Of a stretch of DNA of 64,000 nucleotides, positions 48,825 through 57,124 are shown piece after piece; position 1 is the first letter of the stretch; the number at the start of each line of letters is the position of its first letter. Position numbers and translations under genes: made by a program. The DNA comes from DSFO01 sp041640715. Its GTDB lineage: Archaea > Thermoproteota > Thermoprotei > Gearchaeales > Gearchaeaceae. The stretch is from assembly GCA_041640715.1 (NCBI GenBank), contig JBEPZU010000001.1:1-64000 (forward strand). Direction: 5' to 3'. The notes beneath the pieces were generated by a model. That model saw only the letters and a list, made by a program, of their open reading frames with translations, was not told the origin of the DNA and ran no database searches.

Positions 48825-49149
48825 GATTTATTATGAGGATCGCCCGACTATTTTTAAATTTGTTAATTAAATTTCTTTTGTTTTTGAATCTAGTTTTAGA
48901 GCAATACAAAGGGCCTTTATAGAGGTTAAGCAATACCTTTATGACCAAATTATTTAAGAGTTCAGTTTTTGTAGTTTTAGTCTTAGAAATCTCTGTGTAT
49001 TTGCCTTTCAAAATCGATGGATTAGTGCTACATAAAAAAAATTTTCCTTGATGTTCTAAAACCATTTCCAATCCTTCCCATCTTTCTATCAAGGAGAAAA
49101 ATTCATTCAAACTTGATTCGTTTATTTCTTCCATCCAAAGCAGTATCAT
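48817..49149 (-). CDS. Hypothetical protein, 110 aa
   Basis: Unrecognised. The N-terminal half is acidic with W-M-E-E-I near residues 5-9 and F-F-L-C-S-T near 37-42; the C-terminal half is basic (T-R-F-K-N-K-R-N near 86-93). It overlaps the THUMP gene by 8 nt on the same strand, so the two are probably translated together. A TATA box (minus strand of 49173-49183) predicts a transcript start near 49152, which favours ATG 49149 over the internal ATG at 49134. Confidence 0.55.
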   Translation of the reverse strand: MILLWMEEINESSLNEFFSLIERWEGLEMVLEHQGKFFLCSTNPSILKGKYTEISKTKTTKTELLNNLVIKVLLNLYKGPLYCSKTRFKNKRNLINKFKNSRAILIINHG

Positions 49150-49157
49150 ATCATCAT

Positions 49158-49183
49158 GTTTTTAAAGAAGTTAGTTTATAAAT
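49158..49183. promoter_or_regulatory. Two overlapping divergent TATA boxes
   Basis: The sequence tttttaaag (49158-49166) is centred 26 nt before the ATG of the acidic miniprotein on the plus strand. The palindrome-like tttataaat (49174-49182) is centred about 27 nt before the hypothetical gene on the minus strand. The two core promoters interleave within 26 nt, so TBP binding at one may exclude the other. Confidence 0.4.
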
Positions 49184-49187
49184 ATCC

Positions 49188-49274
49188 ATGGCTGAGGAAG
49201 AAGGTTTCGAGGAATTTGAAGAACTAGAAGAGTTTGAAGAATTCGAGGAATTCGAGGAAATAGAAGAGTTTTAA
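49188..49274 (+). CDS. Highly acidic 28-aa miniprotein with EEF repeats
   Basis: A 28-codon frame starting M-A-E-E-E-G and continuing as tandem E-E-F / E-E-L / E-E-I triplets to a terminal Phe. About two thirds of residues are Glu and nearly every third is a large hydrophobic, so it could form an amphipathic acidic helix. A TATA box at the exact leaderless distance supports expression. It resembles the acidic C-terminal tails of some archaeal DNA-binding proteins, but stands alone. Function unknown; possibly a nucleic-acid mimic or protein-binding peptide. Confidence 0.5.
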   Translation: MAEEEGFEEFEELEEFEEFEEFEEIEEF

Positions 49275-49324
49275 AAAATTTTTTAGGTGAGTTTTTAAGT
49301 AAGTTTATTTATTAAATTGGATAC

Positions 49325-49579
49325 ATGCAATTCTGTCCAAAATGCAATAACTTAATGATTCCTAAGAAGACTGAAAAAGGGATAAAGTTGGTATGTATAA
49401 AGTGCGGTTATTCAAAAAAAGTCAAAAAAATTGATATGAAGCTCGTCATAAAAACTTCTACGAGAAAAAGCAAGGAAATTGCCTTATCTACACCTGAAGA
49501 GATAAAAGCGCGTGAAGAAGAAAAACTATTATTAGAAGAGTTATATAAAGATGCTTTAGAGTACTTTGAAACAGATTAG
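49325..49579 (+). CDS. TFS-like N-terminal zinc-ribbon protein, 84 aa
   Basis: The first 30 residues match the N-terminal ribbon of archaeal TFS/RpoM: F-C-P-K-C-N-N-L-M near 3-11 and C-I-K-C-G-Y near 24-29. The second, catalytic ribbon with its D-E dipeptide is absent; instead there is a basic then acidic helical tail (L-L-L-E-E-L-Y near 67-74). A full TFS is encoded at 58986. It overlaps the ABCE1 gene by 14 nt, suggesting a ribosome- or polymerase-related binding role and not transcript cleavage. Confidence 0.7.
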   Translation: MQFCPKCNNLMIPKKTEKGIKLVCIKCGYSKKVKKIDMKLVIKTSTRKSKEIALSTPEEIKAREEEKLLLEELYKDALEYFETD

Positions 49580-51371
49580 CGCAATAAGGATAGCGATAGT
49601 AGATAGAGATTATTGCAAGTCTGATAAATGCAACTTTGAGTGTAATAGATTTTGCCCTATAGTAAGAGCAGGTAAAAATATCGTAGTACTAGATGATCAA
49701 GGCAAGGCTGTAATAGATGAAATAGGTTGCATAGGTTGCGGAATTTGTGCTGAAAAGTGTCCTTTTCACGCAATAGATATAATAAATCTTGCTACAGAAC
49801 CCAACGTGCCTTGCGTTCACCAATATGGTCCCAATGCTTTTAGACTTTACGGCCTGCCTGTAATAAGGTATGGTAAAGCTACGGGAATGATAGGTATGAA
49901 CGGTGCAGGCAAGTCCACCGCTATAAATATCTTAGCTAAAAAACTTTATCCAAATCTGGGTTATTTAGATAAAAGGCCTGAATTTGAAGAGATCATAGCT
50001 AAATTCAAAGGGAGTGAGATTCATAGATACTTGAAAGATCTTTATGATAATAAGATTAGGGTTGCGCTTAAGCCACAGGATATACATGAAATTCCTCTAC
50101 TCCTTAAAGGAACTGTAAGAGAATTACTCAAATTCGCGGAAAACAAAGAAATCTTAGAAATTATTAAAGAAACTCTTGGGATAACCAAATTCCTGGATAG
50201 AAAGATTTCTTTATTAAGCGGTGGAGAGTTACAACTTTTCGCTATAACTTTCTCCCTTTCTAAAGAGGCGGATATCTATTTCTTAGACGAACCCTGTAGT
50301 TACCTAGATGTCCATCAAAGGCTTAAACTGACAACACTTCTAGATCAGTTGTTGGAAAAAGGTAAGACTATGCTTTTAGTGGAGCATGATTTCTCAATCC
50401 TTGATTATTTGTGTGATACAGTATGCATAGTATATGGTAAGCCTAAGGCTTATGGCATGATATCCTTACCTTATTCTACAAACGCAGGCATAAACGCCTA
50501 TTTTGAGGGTTTTCTGCCCCATGAAAACGTTAGAATAAGGAAGACTCCTATAAGATTTCAACTTAGAAAGTTGGAAAGAGTTTCCCAAGAATCTTACAAA
50601 TATTTGGTTTGGTCTAACTTGAAGATAAAAATAGGAGATTTCTCGTTAAATGTAGAGGAAGGCTTTGCTAATAAAGGAGAAGTACTGGGAATATTAGGCC
50701 CCAATGGAATAGGTAAAACGACCTTTATTAAAGCCATTGTAGGTGAGATAAAGGATTTCGAAGGAGAAATATACACAACCGAAGAATCACCCAAATTGAG
50801 TTATAAACCCCAGGTATTCAGCTTTGAGGATGAGGGGAAGATGGTCAAAGATCATTTAATTTCGATCAATAAAGAATATGCTAAGAATGAATGGATTATC
50901 GATGAGATAATCAAGCCTTTAAGAATAGATCAAATATTTGAAAGAAAGATTGAGGATCTCAGTGGAGGAGAAAAACAGGCGTTGATGGTTGCTTCAACGC
51001 TTCTCAAAGAAGCAGATATGTACGTTTTAGATGAGCCTAGTGCTTTTCTAGATGTTGAACAAAGATTGACGTTGGCTAAGTTGCTTAAGAAATACGCTCA
51101 GACTTTCAGGAAATTGGTCATGGTCGTAGAACATGATCTAATAATACAAGATTTCGCTGTAGATTCCATAATGGTTTTTAAAGGGATACCTGCTTCAAGG
51201 GGATATGCTACTAGTCCTCTATCTTTGAAAGAGGGCTTTAATGTTTTTCTTAAGGATTTAGGAATAACTTTTAGGAGGGATAAGAGAACAAACAGGCCTA
51301 GAATAAACAAGCCTAATTCTAGTCTTGATAGGTATCAAAAGGAAATAGGCGAATATTATTTCATAGAATAG
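49566..51371 (+). CDS. abcE1: ABCE1/Rli1 ribosome-recycling ATPase
   Basis: A 601-aa soluble twin-ATPase. The N-terminal Fe-S domain shows C-K-S-D-K-C-N-F-E-C and C-I-G-C-G-I-C-A-E-K-C-P near residues 18-70. Two ATPase domains follow, with Walker A G-M-N-G-A-G-K-S-T (about 111-119) and G-P-N-G-I-G-K-T-T (about 378-386) and signatures L-S-G-G-E-L-Q and L-S-G-G-E-K-Q. It splits 70S ribosomes after termination or Pelota rescue. The start is apparently TTG 49566, overlapping the zinc-ribbon gene. Confidence 0.97.
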   Translation: MKQISAIRIAIVDRDYCKSDKCNFECNRFCPIVRAGKNIVVLDDQGKAVIDEIGCIGCGICAEKCPFHAIDIINLATEPNVPCVHQYGPNAFRLYGLPVIRYGKATGMIGMNGAGKSTAINILAKKLYPNLGYLDKRPEFEEIIAKFKGSEIHRYLKDLYDNKIRVALKPQDIHEIPLLLKGTVRELLKFAENKEILEIIKETLGITKFLDRKISLLSGGELQLFAITFSLSKEADIYFLDEPCSYLDVHQRLKLTTLLDQLLEKGKTMLLVEHDFSILDYLCDTVCIVYGKPKAYGMISLPYSTNAGINAYFEGFLPHENVRIRKTPIRFQLRKLERVSQESYKYLVWSNLKIKIGDFSLNVEEGFANKGEVLGILGPNGIGKTTFIKAIVGEIKDFEGEIYTTEESPKLSYKPQVFSFEDEGKMVKDHLISINKEYAKNEWIIDEIIKPLRIDQIFERKIEDLSGGEKQALMVASTLLKEADMYVLDEPSAFLDVEQRLTLAKLLKKYAQTFRKLVMVVEHDLIIQDFAVDSIMVFKGIPASRGYATSPLSLKEGFNVFLKDLGITFRRDKRTNRPRINKPNSSLDRYQKEIGEYYFIE

Positions 51372-51380
51372 CTTTTTAAT

Positions 51381-51390
51381 ACATTTAAAT
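51381..51390 (+). promoter_or_regulatory. TATA box before the FBP aldolase/phosphatase gene
   Basis: The sequence catttaaatt is centred about 27 nt before the ATG at 51413, predicting a leaderless mRNA for the glycolytic/gluconeogenic pair. Confidence 0.5.
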
Positions 51391-51412
51391 TGCTAGCGGT
51401 ACTTTATTTAAC

Positions 51413-52516
51413 ATGGCTAAAGTAACTATAAGCTTAATTAAGGCAGATGTAGGTTCTATAGCAGGCCACCATAAAGTTATCTCTGAACAAATAGAGTACG
51501 CCAAAAAAATGTTATCGAAAGCTAAGGAAGACGGTCTTTTAATAGATTTCTACGTATTCAATGCGGGCGATGATTTGGAATTGTTGATGACGCACAGAAA
51601 GGGGGTTGATAACCAAGAAATACACGGTTTAGCTTGGAATGTCTTCAAAGAAGTTACTGAACAAGTTTCCAATAAATATAAGCTTTATGCTGCTGGTCAG
51701 GATTTACTTACCGAGGCGTTTTCTGGAAATGTGAGAGGACTAGGACCAGGAGTTGCTGAGATGGAAATAGAGGAAAGACCTAGCGAACCTATAATAGTTT
51801 TTGCAGCAGATAAAACAGAGCCGGGTGCATGGAACTTGCCTTTATATAGAGTGTTTGCTGATCCTTTCTGCACTCCTGGATTGGTAATCGATCCTTCTAT
51901 GCATGAAGGTTTCATCTTCGAGGTAATGGATCTGTTGCATGGTAAAGTAATATCATTGAATACTCCTGAACAATCTTATGATTTGTTAGGCCTAATAGGT
52001 ACTCCAGGAAGGTTTGTTATATATAGAGTCAAGAGGAAAGATGGTCTATTAGCAGCAGTGGCTAGTACTAGTAGACTTTCCTTGATAGCAGGAAGATATG
52101 TAGGGAAGGATGATCCTGTCTGTATTGTAAGGGCTCAGAGAGGTCTTCCTGCTGTAGGAGAATATCTTGAAGCTTTCTCTTATCCATATCTTGTGGCCGG
52201 ATGGATGAGGGGTAGCCATGTAGGTCCTCTAATGCCTGTATCATTAAAGGATTCAAGGGTTAGTAGGTTTGATGGTCCTCCTAGAGTAGTAGCATTGGGC
52301 TTTCAATTGTATGAGGGGAATCTTCTAGGTCCCGCTGATTTATTCGAGGATGTTGCCTTTGATGCGGTAAGGCAAAAAGCTTCAGAAATAGCAGAATACA
52401 TAAGGAGACACGGGCCTTTCATGCCTCATAGATTGGGTCCTGAGGAGATGGAATATACTACTTTACCTCAAATATTGAAGAAACTTGAGAAACTCTTCGT
52501 CGAACCGCACGCGTGA
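51413..52516 (+). CDS. fbp: Bifunctional fructose-1,6-bisphosphate aldolase/phosphatase
   Basis: A 367-aa archaeal FBPA/P, the ancestral gluconeogenic enzyme that condenses triose phosphates and dephosphorylates the product to fructose 6-phosphate. It has the N-terminal S-L-I-K-A-D-V-G-S-I-A-G-H-H (residues 7-20, including Mg ligands), D-K-T-E-P-G-A-W-N near 132-140, and G-R-Y-V-G-K-D-D-P near 227-235. It is followed by tpi with a 4-nt overlap, so the two steps of triose-phosphate use are co-expressed. Confidence 0.96.
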   Translation: MAKVTISLIKADVGSIAGHHKVISEQIEYAKKMLSKAKEDGLLIDFYVFNAGDDLELLMTHRKGVDNQEIHGLAWNVFKEVTEQVSNKYKLYAAGQDLLTEAFSGNVRGLGPGVAEMEIEERPSEPIIVFAADKTEPGAWNLPLYRVFADPFCTPGLVIDPSMHEGFIFEVMDLLHGKVISLNTPEQSYDLLGLIGTPGRFVIYRVKRKDGLLAAVASTSRLSLIAGRYVGKDDPVCIVRAQRGLPAVGEYLEAFSYPYLVAGWMRGSHVGPLMPVSLKDSRVSRFDGPPRVVALGFQLYEGNLLGPADLFEDVAFDAVRQKASEIAEYIRRHGPFMPHRLGPEEMEYTTLPQILKKLEKLFVEPHA

Positions 52517-53205
52517 GTTCTAATGTTATAAGATTTCCTCTTTTTCTAATCAATTTCAAAAGTTATGAAGAAGTATTAGGGGATTCTTCAATAAGATTAG
52601 CTGCTATTGCAAAGAAAATAGCCGAAGATGAAGATATTGAAATAGCGGTTGCTCCCTTACCCACAGAAATTAGAGAAACTTCGAAATTCATCAAGACTTT
52701 CGCTCAATCAGCTGACCCTATAAATCCGGGTAGCTATACGGGTCATATTCCTCTTGAAGCTATAAAACTTGCAGGAGCTGTAGGTGTGATAATAAATCAT
52801 TCTGAAAAAAGGCTTAATTTAGAGGGTATCAAGTTTCTCGTGGAGAAATGCAGAAAGCTCTCTTTGTTTTCTTTGGTTTGCGGCGTAAGTGCAAGAGAGT
52901 GTTATGAGTTAGCTAAGTTTAACCCTGATGCTATAGCTATAGAACCTCCTGAACTTATAGGAACAGGGAGATCTGTTTCTAAGTACAAACCAGAAAGCGT
53001 TTCTCAAACGGTAAAATTGGTCAAATCCCTTAATAGTTCAATACGTGTTTTATGTGGCGCAGGAATAACTAACGGAGAAGATGTTATCGAAGCTCTTAAG
53101 CTAGGCGCCGAAGGCATTCTCGTTTCTTCAAGCATTGTCAAGGCAAAGAATCCTGAAGATAAAATTAAGGAGATGGCTTTGGTTCTTAAGAAATTTTTTC
53201 AGTGA
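52513..53205 (+). CDS. tpiA: Triosephosphate isomerase
   Basis: A 230-aa archaeal short-form TIM barrel. F-L-I-N-F-K-S-Y near residues 11-18 contains the active-site Lys region, I-N-H-S-E-K-R near 95-101 the catalytic His and A-I-E-P-P-E-L-I-G near 142-150 the catalytic Glu; the phosphate loop is near 202-208. It starts with GTG overlapping the FBPA/P stop and overlaps the DUF72 gene by 4 nt. Confidence 0.96.
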   Translation: MSSNVIRFPLFLINFKSYEEVLGDSSIRLAAIAKKIAEDEDIEIAVAPLPTEIRETSKFIKTFAQSADPINPGSYTGHIPLEAIKLAGAVGVIINHSEKRLNLEGIKFLVEKCRKLSLFSLVCGVSARECYELAKFNPDAIAIEPPELIGTGRSVSKYKPESVSQTVKLVKSLNSSIRVLCGAGITNGEDVIEALKLGAEGILVSSSIVKAKNPEDKIKEMALVLKKFFQ

Positions 53206-53906
53206 CCCTATTCAAGATAGGAACTAGCGGTTATAATTATTTTTGGAATGAAGGTAAACCTAGTCAGTTTAAATGGTATTTGAAACAAAATTTCAATACA
53301 GTAGAGATAAATGCAACTTTTTATTCATTTCCTTATAAGAGCTGGATTAAGAGTTGGTCTGAGGCTCCAGATTACTTTGATTTTTCAATAAAAGTCAATA
53401 GGATAATAACTCACTATGCTAAACTTAGCGAGAAATCAATTGAAATTTTTAAAAGATTTAAGTCGTATTTCAAGCCTATCGAGCATAAAATAGCTTTTTG
53501 GCTTTTCCAAATGTCCCCTTCCTTTGAATTCAATAATACTAGTTTATCTAAGATAAGGAATTTCTTTTCTTCATTAGAAACAAAAGCAGTTATAGAATTC
53601 AGAGAGCCGAGTTGGTGGCGCGAAGAAGTTTTTGAAATGCTTCAAGAAATAGGTCTCGTATTTTGTTCAATAGACTCTCCTGATCTTCCTAGAGATATAA
53701 TAAAGAGCAATGAGATTGTTTATCTTAGACTCCATGGAAGGGAAGAATGGTATAGTTATGAATACAAAAAAGAAGAACTCGATGAGATTCTTTCTAGAAT
53801 AGTTGAACTATCTCCTAAAGTTTGTCGTATTTATTTAAATAACGATCATGGGATGTTGCCTAATGGTAAATACTTACTAGAAAAAACGATGAAAATTCAA
53901 GGTTAG
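53202..53906 (+). CDS. DUF72 (YecE-like) TIM-barrel protein
   Basis: A 234-aa protein of the DUF72 family. It begins F-K-I-G-T-S-G-Y-N-Y-F-W near residues 4-15, has N-F-N-T-V-E-I-N-A-T-F-Y-S near 30-42, A-V-I-E-F-R-E-P-S-W-W near 127-137, and Y-L-R-L-H-G-R near 170-176. The family fold suggests an enzymatic barrel, but its reaction is not established. It is translated from a GTG coupled to tpiA, and converges with the PAC2 gene (4-nt overlap of ends). Confidence 0.88.
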   Translation: MTLFKIGTSGYNYFWNEGKPSQFKWYLKQNFNTVEINATFYSFPYKSWIKSWSEAPDYFDFSIKVNRIITHYAKLSEKSIEIFKRFKSYFKPIEHKIAFWLFQMSPSFEFNNTSLSKIRNFFSSLETKAVIEFREPSWWREEVFEMLQEIGLVFCSIDSPDLPRDIIKSNEIVYLRLHGREEWYSYEYKKEELDEILSRIVELSPKVCRIYLNNDHGMLPNGKYLLEKTMKIQG

Positions 53907-54634
53907 CTGTAGAAAAGCATGCTAGGTTGCATTTCAATAGGCTTAGCTTTTTTTCTGATTTCTTTTATCTGAGTTTCTAAATTTTCTAGTTCTCTAACCA
54001 AAGGTTCTACTTCAGTAGCTATGTTTGGGAACAATCTATTTATTGTATTCAAGACATTGCTTATTATTTTGAAGCTTGGTTGTTGAGGATCGATCTCAAT
54101 TAGCAAACAATAGGTATCTATATTGAGCCATCTGCATTCATCCAATATCACAGCAGGCAATCCTATCAACATACCGTACTCGAATTGTTGTATTCCTTTC
54201 TCCTTCAAAAGAGCTCTTGCTTCATCTGTACTTCCGATACCATATATTTCGAGATTTTCTTTGCTAGCCTCTACAAATACTTCATCTACCATCACTATGC
54301 TATGTATATCGTTTTTTTCAGCCCATTCACATAAGACTTTGCCGATGATTCGAGAGAGTAGGGGATGAGGTGCAAATTCTGCTGTTACCACTGCAAACTT
54401 AAGTTTTTCATCCGCATGAATTCTAGCAGGAAATTTGGGTTTACCTTTGTAAATGAAAGTCACTGGAGGGAACAACTCTGAATAGATATAAGCCATCGAA
54501 TCTAAATTGAATTTACTTATATAATAGTTCGCCAGAATCAAGTTCATGAAGCCTCCTGAGGGTATTCCTATAAACAAAATTCCTTCCTTTAAATTTATTT
54601 TTTTGTATTCTCTTATCTCTATTTTACCATTCAT
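53903..54634 (-). CDS. PAC2-family proteasome assembly chaperone homologue
   Basis: A 243-aa PAC2 protein. It has F-I-G-I-P-S-G-G-F-M-N near residues 22-32, S-E-L-F-P-P-V near 52-58, and Y-G-M-L-I-G-L-P-A near 148-156; a C-terminal coiled-coil (about 205-235) follows. The family chaperones or docks on the proteasome alpha ring through its C-terminus. Archaeal homologues (PbaA/PbaB types) support a proteasome link, fitting the proteasome beta gene at 5.2 kb, but direct function here is inferred. Confidence 0.82.
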   Translation of the reverse strand: MNGKIEIREYKKINLKEGILFIGIPSGGFMNLILANYYISKFNLDSMAYIYSELFPPVTFIYKGKPKFPARIHADEKLKFAVVTAEFAPHPLLSRIIGKVLCEWAEKNDIHSIVMVDEVFVEASKENLEIYGIGSTDEARALLKEKGIQQFEYGMLIGLPAVILDECRWLNIDTYCLLIEIDPQQPSFKIISNVLNTINRLFPNIATEVEPLVRELENLETQIKEIRKKAKPIEMQPSMLFYS

Positions 54635-54681
54635 ATAAAAATAATAACAGCTGTTTTTATTTATTTTATTTGTATATTAAT

Positions 54682-54755
54682 GGGCCAGTCGTCTAGCGGA
54701 TTATGACGTAGGCCTGCGGAGCCTAAGGTCGTGGGTTCAAATCCCACCTGGCCCA
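54682..54755 (+). tRNA. tRNA-Arg (anticodon GCG)
   Basis: A 74-nt cloverleaf: acceptor GGGCCAG/CTGGCCC, anticodon arm TAGGC-CTGCGGA-GCCTA (anticodon GCG), T-arm GTGGG-TTCAAAT-CCCAC and discriminator A. No intron. A TATA-like ttatttgtatatt precedes it. It lies divergently from the PAC2 gene and 35 nt before the next gene. Confidence 0.95.
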
Positions 54756-54790
54756 TTAAATTTTTAATTATTGTTAGATGATAATTATCA

Positions 54791-55246
54791 ATGAAAATAG
54801 TTAAAGTAGAAAAAAGTGCTTGGGAATCGTTTTTAGAGTTATTGAGCGATTTGGAGAATGAGAAATTGACCTACATGAACAGATTTCCAGAGCCTGTAGG
54901 GGAAGTTAGGTATAGAGATCTTCTTAAGAAATCCTTTATAGAGACGGGCAGATGCTTAGCCATAATATGGCTTTACTTTAATTCAGAGTTGAAAAAGACC
55001 TATTCTTTTCTGATAATGGCTGATCTTAAAGAAGGAGAACTTAAAGATATAACAAGCCTTCCAGGAAAGGTCAGCTCCATCGTTGTAGAGGAGTTCAAGG
55101 ACGAAAAAATAATAAAAATATATAATGAATCTAGCTTTGCTAATGGTGATGAGATAATAAAGTATCTAGAAATTGTCGGCGACAAATATAGAAATAGAGA
55201 ACTTTATGTTACTTTGAAAAACATCTTAAAAGAAGAGTTCGTTTGA
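54791..55246 (+). CDS. Hypothetical protein, 151 aa
   Basis: Unrecognised. It opens M-K-I-V-K-V-E-K-S-A-W-E-S-F near 1-14, has a short hydrophobic stretch C-L-A-I-I-W-L-Y-F near 55-63, and a charged C-terminal half (E-E-F-K-D-E-K-I-I-K near 98-107). No Cys/His metal site or nucleotide motif is evident. The stop overlaps the start of the HAD phosphatase gene (TGATG), so the two are probably co-translated. It may be an archaeal-specific partner. Confidence 0.6.
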   Translation: MKIVKVEKSAWESFLELLSDLENEKLTYMNRFPEPVGEVRYRDLLKKSFIETGRCLAIIWLYFNSELKKTYSFLIMADLKEGELKDITSLPGKVSSIVVEEFKDEKIIKIYNESSFANGDEIIKYLEIVGDKYRNRELYVTLKNILKEEFV

Positions 55247-55896
55247 TGAAAATAAGGGCATTGGCAACAGATATAGATGGTACAATAACTAAAATACCTA
55301 GCGCATGGAGATACGTTCATGAAAAACTAAATTTATTAGATAAAGCGAGATATCATGCTGAACTTTACTACAAGGGATATATCTCTTATAAGAAGTGGGC
55401 AGAATTAGATGTGGCTCTATGGAAGGGAATAAGCAAGGATACCTTCTATAATATCTTTAATGAAGTAGAAATAAGAGAGGGATGTGTTGAGTTCTTTTCT
55501 TACTTGAAAGATATTGGAGTAAAAATAATAGCTATTAGCGGAGGCTTGTTGCCATTACTAGAGATTTTATTAAAGAAGCTTCATTTCGACCGTTTCGTAG
55601 CTAATGAGATAATTTTTAACGAAGGGAAAGTCGTAGGAGATGTAAAGATAAGAATAACACCTCGAAATAAAGGTATTGTATTAATAAAAATCCTAAAGGA
55701 GTTGGGGATTAAGAAGGAGGAATGTCTGGGGATAGGCGATAGCGATTTAGATATACCTATGCTAAAAGTATGTGGGTATAAAATGGTTTTCAATCCTCAA
55801 AACATTAAACTCTTGGAAATAGCTGATGAAGTAATATTTTCAGAAACCTTTTATGAAGTCTTTAAAAGAGTCAAGTCTCTTCTTACTTCTTCTTAA
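55246..55896 (+). CDS. HAD-superfamily phosphatase (SerB / phosphoglycolate phosphatase-like)
   Basis: A 216-aa HAD phosphatase. Motif I is T-D-I-D-G-T-I-T near residues 8-15 (nucleophile Asp), motif II I-S-G-G-L-L near 97-102, motif III Lys near 140 and motif IV G-D-S-D-L-D-I-P-M near 160-168. The helical cap after motif I is of the C1 type seen in phosphoserine phosphatases and archaeal phosphoglycolate phosphatases. The substrate cannot be fixed. It is convergent with rpl10e and overlaps it by 14 nt. Confidence 0.83.
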   Translation: MKIRALATDIDGTITKIPSAWRYVHEKLNLLDKARYHAELYYKGYISYKKWAELDVALWKGISKDTFYNIFNEVEIREGCVEFFSYLKDIGVKIIAISGGLLPLLEILLKKLHFDRFVANEIIFNEGKVVGDVKIRITPRNKGIVLIKILKELGIKKEECLGIGDSDLDIPMLKVCGYKMVFNPQNIKLLEIADEVIFSETFYEVFKRVKSLLTSS

Positions 55897-56389
55897 TAAT
55901 TCTCGCTCTAGTCTTGACAGATAATTTAGAAGCTGCCCTTTTAAGTGCTATTTTAGCTATTTCTAAGGCTTCCTCCCCACATTCTAAATACATTATCCTA
56001 TCTCCTTTCTTTACAATCGCCGCAGTACCGATAGGTTTTCCGAAAGATAATCTCATTCCTTCTTGTAGTCTATCGGCCCCTGCCATAGCCAACATTTTGT
56101 TTTCTCTGATTACGTGGAAGGGATATTTCAATACTTTTAAATGATAATTATCTGCGCCTACTTTCTCTTCTATGGTTTTCGTGGCTATTATTCTTGAGGC
56201 ATCTAGAGCATTATGTCTTATTAGTCCGTCTTCTAAAGCATAAAGCTCAAGTCTTAAAGGGAATTCTTTTTTAACATTTCCATAATCGAATTTGGTTATT
56301 TTTGGAGGTGGAAATCCTGCTATATACTCTTTTCTGGTATAAGGCATCGTATCTAGCTTACTGTAGCATCTACCCGGTCTCAAAGGCAT
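55883..56389 (-). CDS. rpl10e: Ribosomal protein L10e (L16 family)
   Basis: A 168-aa L10e, near the A-site and 5S rRNA. It starts L-R-P-G-R-C-Y near residues 3-9, with Y-T-R-K-E-Y-I near 17-23, the P-F-H-V-I-R-E-N-K-M region near 88-97, A-G-A-D-R-L-Q-E-G-M-R near 101-111 and G-K-P-I-G near 115-119. The gene stands alone and is divergent from the methyltransferase at 56435. Confidence 0.95.
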   Translation of the reverse strand: MPLRPGRCYSKLDTMPYTRKEYIAGFPPPKITKFDYGNVKKEFPLRLELYALEDGLIRHNALDASRIIATKTIEEKVGADNYHLKVLKYPFHVIRENKMLAMAGADRLQEGMRLSFGKPIGTAAIVKKGDRIMYLECGEEALEIAKIALKRAASKLSVKTRARIIKKK

Positions 56390-56434
56390 ACCTTTTTATT
56401 AGATATTGTGACATATAAATTCATTGGGATATTC

Positions 56435-57124
56435 ATGAGGATTGTTTTAGTCGAACCTTCTTATGAAATCAACATAGGCTTTGTAGCTAGGGCGATGAAA
56501 AATTTTGGCTTTAAAGAACTATATATCGTAAAACCAGAGAGTTTTGGAGATACTTCTATTAAATTCTCAGCCCATGCAGAAGATATTCTCAGGTCTGCAG
56601 TAATTTGTGATGATCTAGAAACTGCCATCAAGGATGTTGACTTAGTAATAGGTACCACATCGAACATAGGAAGCGATAAGAATCTCAGGAGAATAGCTTT
56701 GCCTGTATACGAGATCAAACCTATAGTTAAGGGTAAGGTGGCAGTGCTTTTCGGTAATGAGAGGGTTGGTTTAAAGAACGATCAAATAGATCGATGCGAT
56801 ATCTTAGTTTATATCCCTACTTCTGATGACTATCCTTCACTTAATCTTTCTCACGCGGTTGCGATATTTTTGTATGAGATGAGAAGATATGAGAAATTGA
56901 GGACTATAAAATACGAGATCGCAGACAAAAACGATAAAGAAATGATAATGAAATTCGTAGAGAGCTTTCTTAAGAAAAGCGGTCTAAGAGGTATTAAACT
57001 TGAACAAAGTTTGCTGGTTTTCAAGAGACTATTAGATAGATCATATTTGTCTAAACGTGAGGCCAAAACTTTGATAGGAGTTTTCTCAAGGATGAATAAA
57101 GTAGTGGAAACATGGTCAATTTAA
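56435..57124 (+). CDS. trmJ: TrmJ-like SPOUT tRNA 2'-O-methyltransferase
   Basis: A 229-aa SpoU/TrmH-family enzyme. It has E-P-S-Y-E-I-N-I-G-F-V-A-R-A near residues 7-20, the knot motifs L-F-G-N-E-R-V-G-L near 103-111 and S-L-N-L-S-H-A-V-A near 130-138, and a helical C-terminal extension. Archaeal TrmJ methylates the ribose of tRNA position 32; the exact site here is inferred. ATG 56435 matches the family start. It overlaps the next methyltransferase gene by 13 nt. Confidence 0.87.
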   Translation: MRIVLVEPSYEINIGFVARAMKNFGFKELYIVKPESFGDTSIKFSAHAEDILRSAVICDDLETAIKDVDLVIGTTSNIGSDKNLRRIALPVYEIKPIVKGKVAVLFGNERVGLKNDQIDRCDILVYIPTSDDYPSLNLSHAVAIFLYEMRRYEKLRTIKYEIADKNDKEMIMKFVESFLKKSGLRGIKLEQSLLVFKRLLDRSYLSKREAKTLIGVFSRMNKVVETWSI

